Positions 8,147 through 16,587 are shown, counted from the stretch's first letter. The stretch is 64,000 bases of DNA from Intestinimonas aquisgranensis (GCA_020687605.1 JAJEQY010000002.1:1-64000); one strand, 5' to 3'. Program-made: numbers and translations. Notes: generated by a model from the letters alone, not told the origin.

Positions 8147-8188
8147 AAGCAGGATATGATTAAGTATATACTTAATCATATCCTGCTT
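8147..8188. repeat. Perfect 42-bp palindrome, probable ArsR operator
   Basis: Bases 8147-8167 are exactly complementary to 8168-8188, with no spacer. The core ATTAAGTATATACTTAAT fits an ArsR-type operator, and the element lies 12 bases upstream of the ArsR start. The length also allows a long hairpin, followed by T's on the plus strand, that could shield the divergent ZIP promoter from read-through. Confidence 0.65.
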
Positions 8189-8229
8189 TTTACAAATGTC
8201 AATCTTTTATTGGAACGTAGAGCTTGCCG

Positions 8230-8282
8230 TTGACATACCATGAGGAGAGTGATAGAATCAGCGCGGTTAGTCATGACTAACC
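8230..8282 (+). promoter_or_regulatory. Promoter and DtxR-like operator of the ZIP gene
   Basis: TTGACA (8230-8235) and TAGAAT (8253-8258) are 17 bases apart. The perfect palindrome GGTTAGTCATGACTAACC occupies 8265-8282, covering the expected transcription start. Confidence 0.75.
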
Positions 8283-8306
8283 AAAAAACAAACAAGGAGG
8301 TTTACT

Positions 8307-9110
8307 TTGGACTATACTGTTTTGCTTGCTTTTTTTCTGACACTGCTGGCTGGGCTCAGCACCGGGATCGGCAGCTGCATCGCGTTTCTCTGTCGGCACA
8401 CCAACCGAAAATTTTTGTCGGTTTCCCTGGGCTTTTCCGCGGGTGTCATGATCTATGTCTCCATGATCGAGATATTTTCCAAAGCACAAGATGCGTTGAT
8501 CGCCGAAATGGGGACCCGCCCCGGCAGTTGGGCGACAGTTGCGGCGTTTTTTGGCGGCATGCTGGTGATTGCTGTCATTGATAAGCTGATTCCCTCTTCG
8601 GAGAATCCCCACGAAGTAAAGCTCATGGAGGAGACGGAGAAGGGTGCCCCTCAGCCGGGGCGTTTGATGCGCATGGGTGTCTTTACGGCACTGGCCATCG
8701 CCATCCATAATTTTCCCGAGGGACTGGCCACTTTTGTGTCTGCACTACAAGAGCCAAGTGTGGCCATCCCAATTGTTGTAGCCATTGCCATCCACAATAT
8801 CCCGGAAGGTATCGCGGTGTCTGTGCCCATCTACCAGGCAACAGGATCCCGGCGCAGAGCGTTCTGCTACTCCTTCCTTTCGGGTCTGGCGGAACCTCTG
8901 GGGGCTCTGCTGGGGTGGCTGGTGCTGCGCCCGATCATGAGCGACACGGTGTTCGGATTGTTGTTCGCTGGAGTAGCCGGCATTATGGTGTTCATCTCCT
9001 TTGACGAACTGCTCCCGGCAGCCCGGGAATACGGAGAGCACCATCTGTCCATCTACGGCCTGATCTCCGGTATGGTGGTCATGGCGATTAGTCTTTTGCT
9101 CTTTTTGTAA
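8307..9110 (+). CDS. ZIP-family metal transporter (ZupT-like)
   Basis: The 267-residue protein starts at TTG after AAGGAGG. It has eight predicted helices and the metal-site motifs of ZupT-like ZIPs: ALAIAIHNFPEGLATF in helix IV and VAIAIHNIPEGIAVSVP in helix V. A variable acidic loop lies between them and the upstream helices. It should import divalent metal (Fe, Zn or Mn). Control by the DtxR-type operator rather than a Zur box suggests iron or manganese as the physiological substrate. Confidence 0.9.
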   Translation: MDYTVLLAFFLTLLAGLSTGIGSCIAFLCRHTNRKFLSVSLGFSAGVMIYVSMIEIFSKAQDALIAEMGTRPGSWATVAAFFGGMLVIAVIDKLIPSSENPHEVKLMEETEKGAPQPGRLMRMGVFTALAIAIHNFPEGLATFVSALQEPSVAIPIVVAIAIHNIPEGIAVSVPIYQATGSRRRAFCYSFLSGLAEPLGALLGWLVLRPIMSDTVFGLLFAGVAGIMVFISFDELLPAAREYGEHHLSIYGLISGMVVMAISLLLFL

Positions 9111-9132
9111 ACCCAAAATTGCAAATATTCTC

Positions 9133-9169
9133 AATAAGGAGGGGGCGGTATGATGGTCCTCTCCTTATT
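9133..9169 (+). terminator. Terminator after ZIP gene
   Basis: AATAAGGAG pairs with CTCCTTATT and T-rich sequence follows. It closes the monocistronic ZIP transcript. Confidence 0.65.
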
Positions 9170-9201
9170 TGCTTATTTCAAGAATAATTCTACCACAGAA
9201 A

Positions 9202-9256
9202 TTGATTTCAGGCCTGAAATAGAGTATAGTGAATATGCAGTTAGCGATTGCTAATC
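9202..9256 (+). promoter_or_regulatory. Promoter and DtxR-like operator of the thiazoline-hydrolase operon
   Basis: TTGATT (9202-9207) and TATAGT (9225-9230) are 17 bases apart. AGTTAGCGATTGCTAATC (9239-9256) matches the shared operator with perfect TTAGC/GCTAA arms. Confidence 0.7.
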
Positions 9257-9311
9257 AAAAAGAACTATGAGAAGAACGGAACTTTGATACCCGGCGGCAA
9301 GGAGGGACGTC

Positions 9312-10031
9312 ATGCATCCGTATTATCAAAAAAATAAGAGCAAACTCAGGCGGGAAATGGATGGATATCTGAAGCTTATCAGAACGGAGATCAAGGAGAT
9401 CTTCGGGAAGCCCTATCCCCAGGTTTTCTCTGAAATCTGGAATGAGTACGAGCAAGAGATGCTGGAGCATCTCCCCTTTATTGGCGGGGACAGCAGCAGT
9501 GGCACCAGAAATCTGACCGGTTGTATGTTCTTTGTTTCTATCGGGGTGGTTGGCAAGCAGTACGGTCTTTCCACCCGCGACTGGGGACGATTGGTCACCA
9601 CGCTCTATGAGCGGTATTTTGAGACAGTTCCCAAGCTGATGCGCCGGTTAGTCGGCGGACTATTCAATTGCTGCCCTGATCTTATCAACAAAGTGTTGCG
9701 GCGAAAAGACAGAAAGAATGCGGAAAACGCCGCAAAAAATCCGGGCAGCTTTGTGACACAGACCATGACGCCCACTGTCGAGTATCCCGTTATCTACCAC
9801 AATCAGGTTTGCCCGATTTACGAATTCTGCAAAGAACGAGGATACATGGAGTATTTGCCCTATATGTGTAACCTGGACTATGTGATGTTCCGGGCTTTTG
9901 GTGTTGCCCTGTACCGAGAAAAGACCCGTGCGACCGGGGATGGACTATGCGACTTCAAGATGAAGCGGGGAGTACCCATTCCCGGTGTGTGGCCGCCTCA
10001 TATTCTGGATGAATCGGATCCGCTGAAGTAA
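9312..10031 (+). CDS. L-2-amino-thiazoline-4-carboxylate hydrolase-like protein
   Basis: The 239-residue protein resembles the ATC-hydrolase family (PF14196): helical N-terminal half, GGDSSSGTRNL, the NQVCPIYEFCKERGY region with paired Cys, and a conserved YLPYMCNLDYVMFRAFG stretch near the C-terminus. The founding activity opens a thiazoline ring to give S- or N-carbamoyl cysteine, but most family members have unknown substrates. It is the first gene of a five-gene operon under the DtxR-type operator. In an iron-regulated setting the substrate could be a thiazoline-containing chelator; that is inference. Confidence 0.7.
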   Translation: MHPYYQKNKSKLRREMDGYLKLIRTEIKEIFGKPYPQVFSEIWNEYEQEMLEHLPFIGGDSSSGTRNLTGCMFFVSIGVVGKQYGLSTRDWGRLVTTLYERYFETVPKLMRRLVGGLFNCCPDLINKVLRRKDRKNAENAAKNPGSFVTQTMTPTVEYPVIYHNQVCPIYEFCKERGYMEYLPYMCNLDYVMFRAFGVALYREKTRATGDGLCDFKMKRGVPIPGVWPPHILDESDPLK

Positions 10032-10094
10032 TGGTGGCACCGTAAACGAGATGCCACTCGCTTCAAAGAAAAACATGAAGGAGGCAAAATCATT

Positions 10095-10319
10095 ATGAAA
10101 AGACTAATGAAGGGTGGCTTTTTGACATTGAGTGGTGCCGTTGGAATTACAGGAATGATATTGACTGCAATGCAAAATCCGTCAAGTGCGTGGGTAACAC
10201 CACCAGGAAGGATGATCACGAGTATTTTAGAAAACGGGCTGCTGATTCCTGCGATTCTGTTTTTTCTCCTTTTGGGCTGGGGATTATGTATTCTCCTGAC
10301 GGAAAATAAAACAGATTAA
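10095..10319 (+). CDS. Small two-pass membrane protein (74 aa)
   Basis: MKRLMKGGFLTLSGAVGITG follows GAAGGAGG. Two membrane segments (about residues 7-25 and 47-66) flank a short polar loop. The family is not recognised. It lies 63 bases after the hydrolase-like gene and is probably co-transcribed, so it may anchor or assist the operon's products at the membrane. The 160 bases after it show no gene. Confidence 0.55.
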   Translation: MKRLMKGGFLTLSGAVGITGMILTAMQNPSSAWVTPPGRMITSILENGLLIPAILFFLLLGWGLCILLTENKTD

Positions 10320-10485
10320 CAGATTTCTGCATATCAAAAATTGAGCTATATGTTAAAAAAGCAGAGCCAATCGGCATGACCCTGACGGTTCTCCTGGTGA
10401 GGGTTATGGTTTCAGAGCTGCCGTGTATCTCGATACCTAGCTGAGCTTTCCCGCGTGGAATGCGAGCAAATGATAGTAATGGGGG

Positions 10486-11007
10486 ATGTATATGAACTGG
10501 ACGCGCACTTTTTTAGACGGGCTCGCTATGGCGGCCTACTTTAACCTGTTCGCCGGGCTGGTGGCGCTGTATCGCCCCAGGCTGATGTTCCCCTGCTATC
10601 CGCCCGCCATCATCAAGGCGGCGAAAGAGCCGCCCACCAGGGCAGAAAACCGCTTTTACTGGCTTTGGATCTGCTTTGGAGAGCTACTGCCCCTCCTTCT
10701 TTATGGTGCGATCAGCGCTTTGGATGGCGGGACAACCGGATTCTGGGTTCTGGTTCTGACGGCCTATATCCAGTGGATGATGGTCGATTTCTGTGACCTG
10801 TTTTTTCTGGATTTCTGTCTGATTCAGAGGAAGGCGAAAAGCCGGTTTATCATCCCGGGAACGGAGGGACACCCCGGTTATGTGTTCAAAGCATGGATGA
10901 AAGACTACGCTCTGCCGGAGCACCTGCTCCAGTGGCCGTTTTTAATGTGTCCTATCATGGCGGCGGCCCAAGCAGGGCTGGGGCTGCTCATCGATATGTT
11001 TTGGTGA
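10486..11007 (+). CDS. Polytopic membrane protein, unknown family (173 aa)
   Basis: Four or five membrane segments are visible, including one near residues 10-30, one near 62-80, one near 88-112 and one at the C-terminus. Conserved-looking polar pieces are PRLMFPCYPPAIIKAAKEPP and FCDLFFLDFC, plus a C-terminal lumenal-type segment GTEGHPGYVFKAWMKDYALP. The ATG at 10492 has a better ribosome spacing than the one at 10486. It lies inside the iron-operator operon between the hydrolase-like and methyltransferase genes. No function can be assigned. Confidence 0.6.
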   Translation: MYMNWTRTFLDGLAMAAYFNLFAGLVALYRPRLMFPCYPPAIIKAAKEPPTRAENRFYWLWICFGELLPLLLYGAISALDGGTTGFWVLVLTAYIQWMMVDFCDLFFLDFCLIQRKAKSRFIIPGTEGHPGYVFKAWMKDYALPEHLLQWPFLMCPIMAAAQAGLGLLIDMFW

Positions 11008-11038
11008 ACTGTTTTGGTGAACTGCAAGAAAAGAAGAT

Positions 11039-11221
11039 GTGCCGCATAAGTATTTGTTTTCAAGTCGTCAGACTGGTAGTCAAGATGATGGGGATGCCCT
11101 TGCCCAAAAGCTGCGGGACATGGGCTATCAGGATGTCCGACTCATGGATACTCTGGAAGAAGCCTTTGGCTTCCACACCCGGGCGGTAATGATGATGCTG
11201 GAAAACAGGAGGGATGTTGTT
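11039..11221 (+). pseudogene. In-frame remnant upstream of the LCM methyltransferase
   Basis: About 60 codons run without a stop into the methyltransferase gene but are not typical of its N-terminus. The piece MGYQDVRLMDTLEEAFGFHT reads like the C-terminal end of another small-molecule methyltransferase or related enzyme. The methyltransferase has its own good ribosome site and ATG after it. It is probably a relic of a deleted gene, though it could be a genuine N-terminal extension from GTG at 11039. Confidence 0.35.
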
Positions 11222-12028
11222 ATGTCTAAGTTAGGCGTCGTGGAAGACACACTGTTCGTCCCCATGCTGGGCAGAATCTATGCCAGCGAGCATTGCCAGC
11301 GGATCTTATACGATCAAAAGGCGCTGGAGCTGAAGGAGAATCTGCCGTCCGATCTGCTGAAGTCGAATGACCAGAGTCAGTATACCCTGCTGGCCTCCGC
11401 TGTTCGCTCGGCCAATATGGACCGGTTCATCCGGGCGTTTCTGGAGCGCAGACCGGACGGTGTCATTGTCCAGCTGGGCTGCGGTCTGGAAACGACGTAT
11501 CATCGCTGCGACAACGGTCACACTCGCTGGTACGCTGTGGATCTGCCCCATGTGGTGGAATACCGGCGGGAGCTGCTGCCGGAGCCAGAGCGGGAAATCT
11601 ACCTTGCTGGGGATGCCTTTTCCGAGGACTGGATCAGGCGGATCCGCGCCGATGTGCCGGATGCTCCCATTCTGGTTACTGCTGGCGGGCTGTTCCACTA
11701 TTTTGAGGAGGCTAAGGTTGTGGGGCTGTTCCGAATGCTGCAGCAATTCGGAAAGATCCAACTTGTCTTTGATGCTGTGAGCAAAAGTGGTATGTCCATG
11801 ATGCGGAAGAGGTACATGAAGCAGGTAGGTCACACCGATGCCCGGATGTTTTTCTATGTGGATTCAGCGGCGGAACTGGCCGGGAGAATAAGCGGTGGGG
11901 CCGAGGTTCTTGTCCAGGAACCTTACTATCGCCATATCCGCAAAGACGGTCTGCAATTTTTCACAAAGGTCAGCATGGCAGTTTCGGATCGTTGGTGTAT
12001 GGTGAAGATGATACAGCTCAAATTGTAA
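11222..12028 (+). CDS. LCM-type SAM-dependent methyltransferase (PF04072-like)
   Basis: ATG at 11222 follows GGAGGG with eight bases of spacing. The 268-residue protein shows the leucine-carboxyl-methyltransferase-family pattern: VEDTLFVPMLGRIYASE at the N-terminus, SAM motif VIVQLGCGLETT, acidic WYAVDLPHVV, and ILVTAGGLFHYFEEAKV. Bacterial members methylate carboxylates or other groups on small molecules, often in biosynthetic clusters. It sits in the iron-operator operon between a membrane protein and an alpha/beta hydrolase, so its substrate is probably a small molecule handled by that operon. Confidence 0.8.
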   Translation: MSKLGVVEDTLFVPMLGRIYASEHCQRILYDQKALELKENLPSDLLKSNDQSQYTLLASAVRSANMDRFIRAFLERRPDGVIVQLGCGLETTYHRCDNGHTRWYAVDLPHVVEYRRELLPEPEREIYLAGDAFSEDWIRRIRADVPDAPILVTAGGLFHYFEEAKVVGLFRMLQQFGKIQLVFDAVSKSGMSMMRKRYMKQVGHTDARMFFYVDSAAELAGRISGGAEVLVQEPYYRHIRKDGLQFFTKVSMAVSDRWCMVKMIQLKL

Positions 12029-12045
12029 AAATGGGGGAATCAACC

Positions 12046-12909
12046 ATGAATATAGCGGAATTTCGCCAAATATACCCGACAGACACACTGGTGTTGCCCA
12101 GCGGAAAATCCTTTCCCTACCGCTACTACAAGAACCCACAGGCAAAGGCGACCATTGCTTTGCTGACGGGAGGACTTGGTTTGTCGGATCTGTTTTATCT
12201 TCATTTCGATTGTCTGGCCAAGGAGTTCTCTGTCCTTACCTTTGATTATCCCATCTGCTTTGCCGACAACAAGGCGCTTGCGCAGGCAGTGGCTGAACTT
12301 CTGCATTACCTTGGAGAGAAAGTCTGGCTTGTTGGGCAATCTCTTGGCGGCGTTGTGGCGCAAATCCTCGCCGCCTGTCATCCGGAAGTGGTGGCAGGTC
12401 TGGTTCTTTCCAACACCTGCTCTCTTTCCCAAGACATGAGTCCTTCTGCCCATGCCCATCTGATGAACATGATCAAAAGCCAGGAGAAATTCAAAAAGCT
12501 GCTCTCGATCCTACCCCTTTCCGCGGTCAAACAATCCATCAGACGGATGGTTATGGATCAGAAAAAAAGTGGCTTGACCTCGCAGGAACAAGTGGTCATG
12601 GAAGAATTATGCGGCATCATGATGGAACTTCTGACAAAAGAATATGAACGCCACATGATAGACCTGCTGATCGACACACAAAACCATTTAGGAATGACGA
12701 AGGAGACCTTCCTCCCATGGGACAACAGGGTTTTGCTGATGTTGTCCGAAGACGATACCACATTCACACAGGACTGCAAGGACGCCCTGATTGCCGTGAT
12801 GCCAAACCCCACTGTCGTTACCAATCTGACCGGAGGACACCTTGCCCTGCTGTTTCGATTGGAGGAACATGTAAGATGCATCACCGAGTATATTTCTGAG
12901 CGCACATAG
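12046..12909 (+). CDS. Alpha/beta hydrolase
   Basis: The 287-residue protein starts at MNIAEFRQIYP after GGGGGAA. The nucleophile elbow is VGQSLGGVVAQ (Ser near residue 100). A helical cap region (residues 135-210) follows. The acid lies near LLMLSEDDTTF and the His in the GGHLALLF stretch near the C-terminus, so a complete Ser-Asp-His triad seems present. It closes the five-gene iron-operator operon. By analogy with Fes/IroE-type enzymes it could cleave an ester in a captured chelator, but the sequence alone does not show the substrate. Confidence 0.8.
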   Translation: MNIAEFRQIYPTDTLVLPSGKSFPYRYYKNPQAKATIALLTGGLGLSDLFYLHFDCLAKEFSVLTFDYPICFADNKALAQAVAELLHYLGEKVWLVGQSLGGVVAQILAACHPEVVAGLVLSNTCSLSQDMSPSAHAHLMNMIKSQEKFKKLLSILPLSAVKQSIRRMVMDQKKSGLTSQEQVVMEELCGIMMELLTKEYERHMIDLLIDTQNHLGMTKETFLPWDNRVLLMLSEDDTTFTQDCKDALIAVMPNPTVVTNLTGGHLALLFRLEEHVRCITEYISERT

Positions 12910-12949
12910 GGAAGAAGATTATAAATGGACGGCAGAATTCAACAAAACT

Positions 12950-12972
12950 GAGAGCTGCACCGAGCAGCTCTC
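12950..12972 (+). terminator. Terminator after alpha/beta hydrolase gene
   Basis: GAGAGCTGC pairs with GCAGCTCTC around a five-base loop, 40 bases after the operon's last stop codon. The T-run is weak. Confidence 0.5.
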
Positions 12973-13046
12973 TTCCGGAACCCAAGATATCCTTGTGATA
13001 CGAAAATAAATGGCTTATGGGACAATTTAATTCCTCAGACTGACAA

Positions 13047-13092
13047 TAGGAGCGTCATCGTCGGATATTTTGATCCAACGATGACGCTCCTA
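13047..13092. terminator. Long hairpin, probable bidirectional terminator
   Basis: A 15-bp perfect stem (arms beginning TAGGAGCGTCATCGT) lies between the convergent hydrolase operon and flavodoxin gene. T-rich sequence follows on the plus strand. The rest of 12,973-13,242 shows no gene. Confidence 0.6.
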
Positions 13093-13242
13093 ATTTCGCT
13101 TTTAATCGGGCATAACGTGCTTAAACGCCCCATCCGGCTACTGGGGAAATTTTATAGTATTCAGTAGCTTTGGTCATGAAAGGCTCCGGAGATCACAAAT
13201 AGATCCTCTTGCAAAGAAATGCCTTTCTCTATAACTGGTGCT

Positions 13243-13728
13243 TTAGACGATGCACGCAACCTGCTCGGCCATACGCTTGCCATAGATGCGGAACAGGTCT
13301 GCAAAAGCATCCAGATCCGGAGCGATCGCCACCGGCCCCAGATGGATGACGGGCATTCCCTTAGCCTGTCCGCTGGAGTACACCATCATGCCGTCCACCA
13401 GAAGATGCGTGAGGATGCACTGGATGGCCAAATCCCCACCGCCGTGAATAAAGGCGGCGGTAGCGTAGGCGCCGCCCAGCTTGCCCGCAACATTCAACTT
13501 GGCAGGGGCGCTCTCCAGCCGGGCCTTCATCCGTGCGGTCAGGTATCCGTTATAGGTCGGCGTGCCGACGATAAGGGCATCGCTTGCTTTCACATACTCC
13601 TCATCCACTGCGGTAATGGGGAAAGCCTTTGCTTCCGCGCCGTCCACAGCAGTAAAGCCCTCGATGAGATATTCTGCCATCTTGGCGGTGTTTCCGGTCT
13701 TAGTATCGTATACAATAGCCAGTCGCAT
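13243..13728 (-). CDS. Flavodoxin
   Basis: The 161-residue protein has the FMN phosphate loop VYDTKTGNTAKMA at residues 6-18, the loop ALIVGTPTYNGYLTARM, and GGGDLAIQCILTHLLV near the C-terminus. It is a short-chain flavodoxin that can replace ferredoxin as electron carrier when iron is scarce, which suits the surrounding iron-linked genes. The ribosome site is AAGGAGGG. It is transcribed divergently from an HxlR regulator 137 bases away. No copy of the GGTTAG palindrome is seen upstream, so HxlR may control it. Confidence 0.88.
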   Translation of the reverse strand: MRLAIVYDTKTGNTAKMAEYLIEGFTAVDGAEAKAFPITAVDEEYVKASDALIVGTPTYNGYLTARMKARLESAPAKLNVAGKLGGAYATAAFIHGGGDLAIQCILTHLLVDGMMVYSSGQAKGMPVIHLGPVAIAPDLDAFADLFRIYGKRMAEQVACIV

Positions 13729-13865
13729 GAGAACCCTCCTTGATAAGTTCTAAATATCTGATATAATTTATGTACCTTCTTTATTATACAGCTCTCAAGC
13801 ACTTTATCAATAACGCAGTTTTTTTGTACATGGTATACTTTTTCTTACCTGAGGAGGTCCAGCAC

Positions 13866-14243
13866 ATGAATACAGAACAGTCTGAGATTTGTCCATTGCG
13901 CCTGGCCATGGATGTGGTGGGTGGAAAATGGCGTTTGAGTATTATTTGCCTATTAAAAGATGGAAAGCCACTACGCTATAATCAGATTAAGTGGGGTGTT
14001 CCGGGTATCACCAATGTGATGCTGTCCCAATCCCTCAAGCATCTTGAGGAATACGGAATTGTTAGTCGACGGCAGTACAACGAAGTTCCGGTGCGCGTGG
14101 AGTATCAGCTGACGAACAATGGCAAAACCCTTCTTGATTTACTAGAGCAGTTCAGCGAGTGGGGAAACCAATACATTAGCCGACACCAGGAATATCGCTC
14201 CCACTGTACAAACTGTCTTTTTCGGGATAGAGAAGACTTTTGA
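13866..14243 (+). CDS. HxlR-family transcriptional regulator
   Basis: The 125-residue winged-helix protein carries the HxlR signature CPLRLAMDVVGGKWRLSIIC followed by LRYNQIKWGVPGITNVMLSQ and a wing SRRQYNEVPVRVEYQLTNNG. The start follows GAGGAGG; further upstream in-frame starts lack a site. HxlR proteins often sense electrophiles or redox stress through Cys; a Cys pair in the first 20 residues and another near the C-terminus (HCTNCLF) are candidates. Its probable target is the divergent flavodoxin gene. Confidence 0.85.
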   Translation: MNTEQSEICPLRLAMDVVGGKWRLSIICLLKDGKPLRYNQIKWGVPGITNVMLSQSLKHLEEYGIVSRRQYNEVPVRVEYQLTNNGKTLLDLLEQFSEWGNQYISRHQEYRSHCTNCLFRDREDF

Positions 14244-14310
14244 TCGCCCAGTCAATGCTTCTTGGATGTATATAGAGAGGCAGAGAGGAACGACTTCCTT
14301 GAGATTCTTC

Positions 14311-14365
14311 TTGACGGATAACACGTGGGTATGTATAATTGTCCTGTGGTTAGCGATGACTAACT
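14311..14365 (+). promoter_or_regulatory. Promoter and DtxR-like operator of the peroxiredoxin gene
   Basis: TTGACG (14311-14316) and TATAAT (14334-14339) are 17 bases apart. GGTTAGCGATGACTAACT lies at 14348-14365. This ties peroxide defence to the same metal regulator as the uptake genes. Confidence 0.75.
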
Positions 14366-14394
14366 AATGAGATATTGAATGGAGGTACTATCAT

Positions 14395-14958
14395 ATGTCC
14401 CTGATTCAGAAAGAAATTGCCGATTTTACCGTTCAGTGCTACCAGAACAACGCCTTCCGTGCTGTCAGCAAGGCAGATGTGCTGGGTAAGTGGAGCGTGT
14501 TTTTCTTCTATCCCGCTGACTTCACCTTCGTCTGCCCCACGGAGCTGGAGGATCTGGCCAACCTCTACGAGAAGTTCCAGGCGGTAGGCTGCGAGATCTA
14601 CGCCGTCTCCTGCGACACCCATTTCGTTCACAAGGCCTGGCACGACGCCTCGGAGCGCATTCAGAAGATCCAGTATCCCATGCTGGCCGATCCCACCCAT
14701 TGCCTGTCCAAGGATTTTGAGGTCTACATTGAAGCCGACGGACTGGCAGAGCGTGGCAGCTTTATCGTGAACCCGGAGGGGAAGATCGTGGCCTATGAGG
14801 TCAACGCCGGCAACGTGGGCCGCAATGCCGACGAGCTGCTGCGGAAGGTCCAGGCCTGCCAGTTTGTGGCGGAGCATGGGGACGAGGTTTGCCCCGCCAA
14901 GTGGCAGCCCGGTGCTGAGACCCTGAAGCCCAGCCTGGATCTGGTGGGCCAGCTGTAA
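14395..14958 (+). CDS. ahpC: AhpC-type 2-Cys peroxiredoxin
   Basis: The 187-residue typical AhpC has peroxidatic Cys in DFTFVCPTELEDL (near residue 47) and resolving Cys in HGDEVCPAKW (near residue 166). The catalytic Pro/Thr and the C-terminal extension are present. It reduces H2O2 and organic peroxides using electrons from an AhpF/TrxR-type flavoprotein, here encoded three bases downstream but disrupted. Ribosome site GGAGG. Expression is probably under the DtxR-like operator. Confidence 0.93.
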   Translation: MSLIQKEIADFTVQCYQNNAFRAVSKADVLGKWSVFFFYPADFTFVCPTELEDLANLYEKFQAVGCEIYAVSCDTHFVHKAWHDASERIQKIQYPMLADPTHCLSKDFEVYIEADGLAERGSFIVNPEGKIVAYEVNAGNVGRNADELLRKVQACQFVAEHGDEVCPAKWQPGAETLKPSLDLVGQL

Positions 14959-14961
14959 GCG

Positions 14962-16580
14962 ATGGAACAGATGGAACATCTCTATGACGTGGTGGTTATC
15001 GGCGGAGGCCCGGCGGGACTGACTGCCGCCCTCTACCTGGCTCGTGCCCGTTATCGTGTGGTAGTGGTGGAACAGGAACGCTTCGGCGGACAGATCACCA
15101 TTACCTCGGAAGTGGTCAACTACCCCGGCGTGGAGCGCACCAGCGGCGCCGAACTGACCGAGACCATGCGCAGACAGGCGGAAGGCTTCGGCGCGGAATT
15201 CCTCCTGGCAGAGGTCACAGGCCTGGAGCTGGAGGGCGATGTGAAAACCGTCCGCACCAGCCGTGGGGCCCTGAGCTGCTCCGGTGTGCTGCTGGCCACC
15301 GGCGCCCATCCCCGCATGGCGGGATTCCGGGGTGAGGAGCAGTTCCGGGGCCGGGGCGTGGCCTACTGCGCCACCTGCGACGGAGAGTTTTTCACCGGAA
15401 AGGATGTCTTTGTGGTGGGCGGTGGTTTTGCCGCAGCGGAGGAGAGCGTGTTTCTCACCAAGTACGCCCGGCATGTGACCATCCTCATCCGGGGAGATGA
15501 CTTCAGCTGCGCCCAGGCCACGGCGGACGCTGCCCGGAACCATGAGAAGATCACCATTCTCACCAATACGGTGGTGGAGGAGGTTTCCGGAGATACTGCG
15601 CTGCGCAGCATCCGGATGCGTAATACCAAAACCGGACAGGAGACGGAGCATCAAGCAGCGGACGGGGAAACCTTCGGCGTGTTTGTGTTCGCCGGCTATG
15701 AGCCGGCCACCGAGCTTGTCAAGGGTCTGGCTGAGCTGGACGGATAGGGCTATATCCTTACGGACCGCAGCCAGAAAACCACGGCGGATGGTCTGTATGC
15801 CGCCGGCGATGTGTGTGTCAAGCCTCTGCGCCAGGTGGTCACCGCTGTGGGCGACGGTGCTCTGGCCGCCACCGAGCTGGAGCGGCTGTGCGCTGCCATG
15901 CAGCAGAAAACCGGTCTGCGGCCCCAGGCTCCCAAGAGCCGGGCGCCGGAACCGGAGGTCCAGGTACAGGCGAAAGGCGGTCTGTTTACTGGGGAGATGC
16001 TCTCCCAGCTCCACACGGTATTCGATCGGATGGCTTCCTCCCTGATTCTGCAGCTCTGCCTGGACGAAACACCTGTCTCCGCCGAGCTGGAGCACTATAT
16101 GCAGGAGTTGGCTGCCCAGAGCGACAAGCTGTCGGTGGAGCAGGGCGATCCGTCCAAGGTCGAGCATCTTCCCTGTGTCCAGATCTGCCGCTCCGACGGT
16201 AGCTGGACAGGCCTGGCCTTTCACGGCGTGCCCGGCGGCCATGAGTTTACCTCCTTTGTCCTGGGGCTAATGCGGCCGGGCCGGGCCAGGCTCTGGATGA
16301 GGAGACTGAGGCGGCTATCCGGGCCATCCGGAAACCGGTGGAACTTCAGGTACTGGTGTCCCTCTCCTGTACCATGTGCCCGGAACTGGTAACGGCGGCG
16401 CAGCGTCTGGCGGCGGCCCATCCTGATATTTCCGCTCAGGTGTATGATCTGAACCATTTCCCTGATTTGCGGGAACAATATCAGGTGATGAGCGTGCCCT
16501 GCCTGGTGGTCAACGGCGGGGAGCAGATCTCCTTCGGAAAAAAGAATATCCGGCAGCTGCTGGAGTTGCTGATGCCATAG
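14962..16580 (+). pseudogene. Broken AhpF/thioredoxin-reductase-like flavoprotein
   Basis: Read through, this is a TrxR/AhpF-type enzyme. FAD motif GGGPAGLTAALYLA is at residues 13-26, redox pair YCATCDG near 137, and the NADPH motif is VVGGGFAAAEES. After that come the TrxR C-terminal FAD stretch LYAAGDVCVKPLRQVVTAVG, a linker and a C-terminal thioredoxin-fold domain with CTMCPE. An in-frame TAG (15745-15747) replaces what is probably a Gln codon in DG-Q-GY. A one-base loss near 16,268 shifts the frame before the thioredoxin domain. Two lesions argue for decay rather than a sequencing slip. The first 261 codons remain open and could give a truncated product lacking part of the FAD domain. 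Confidence 0.85.
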
Positions 16581-16587
16581 GTACTAG

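Noticed and set aside
10320..10485. Possible riboswitch or small gene between the two membrane genes
   Set aside because: No conserved RNA pattern, ribosome site or stable hairpin was recognised.
14350..16242. 630-codon minus-strand frame opposite ahpC and the broken flavoprotein
   Set aside because: It is an antisense shadow of GC-rich coding sequence. The plus strand carries clear AhpC and TrxR motifs.
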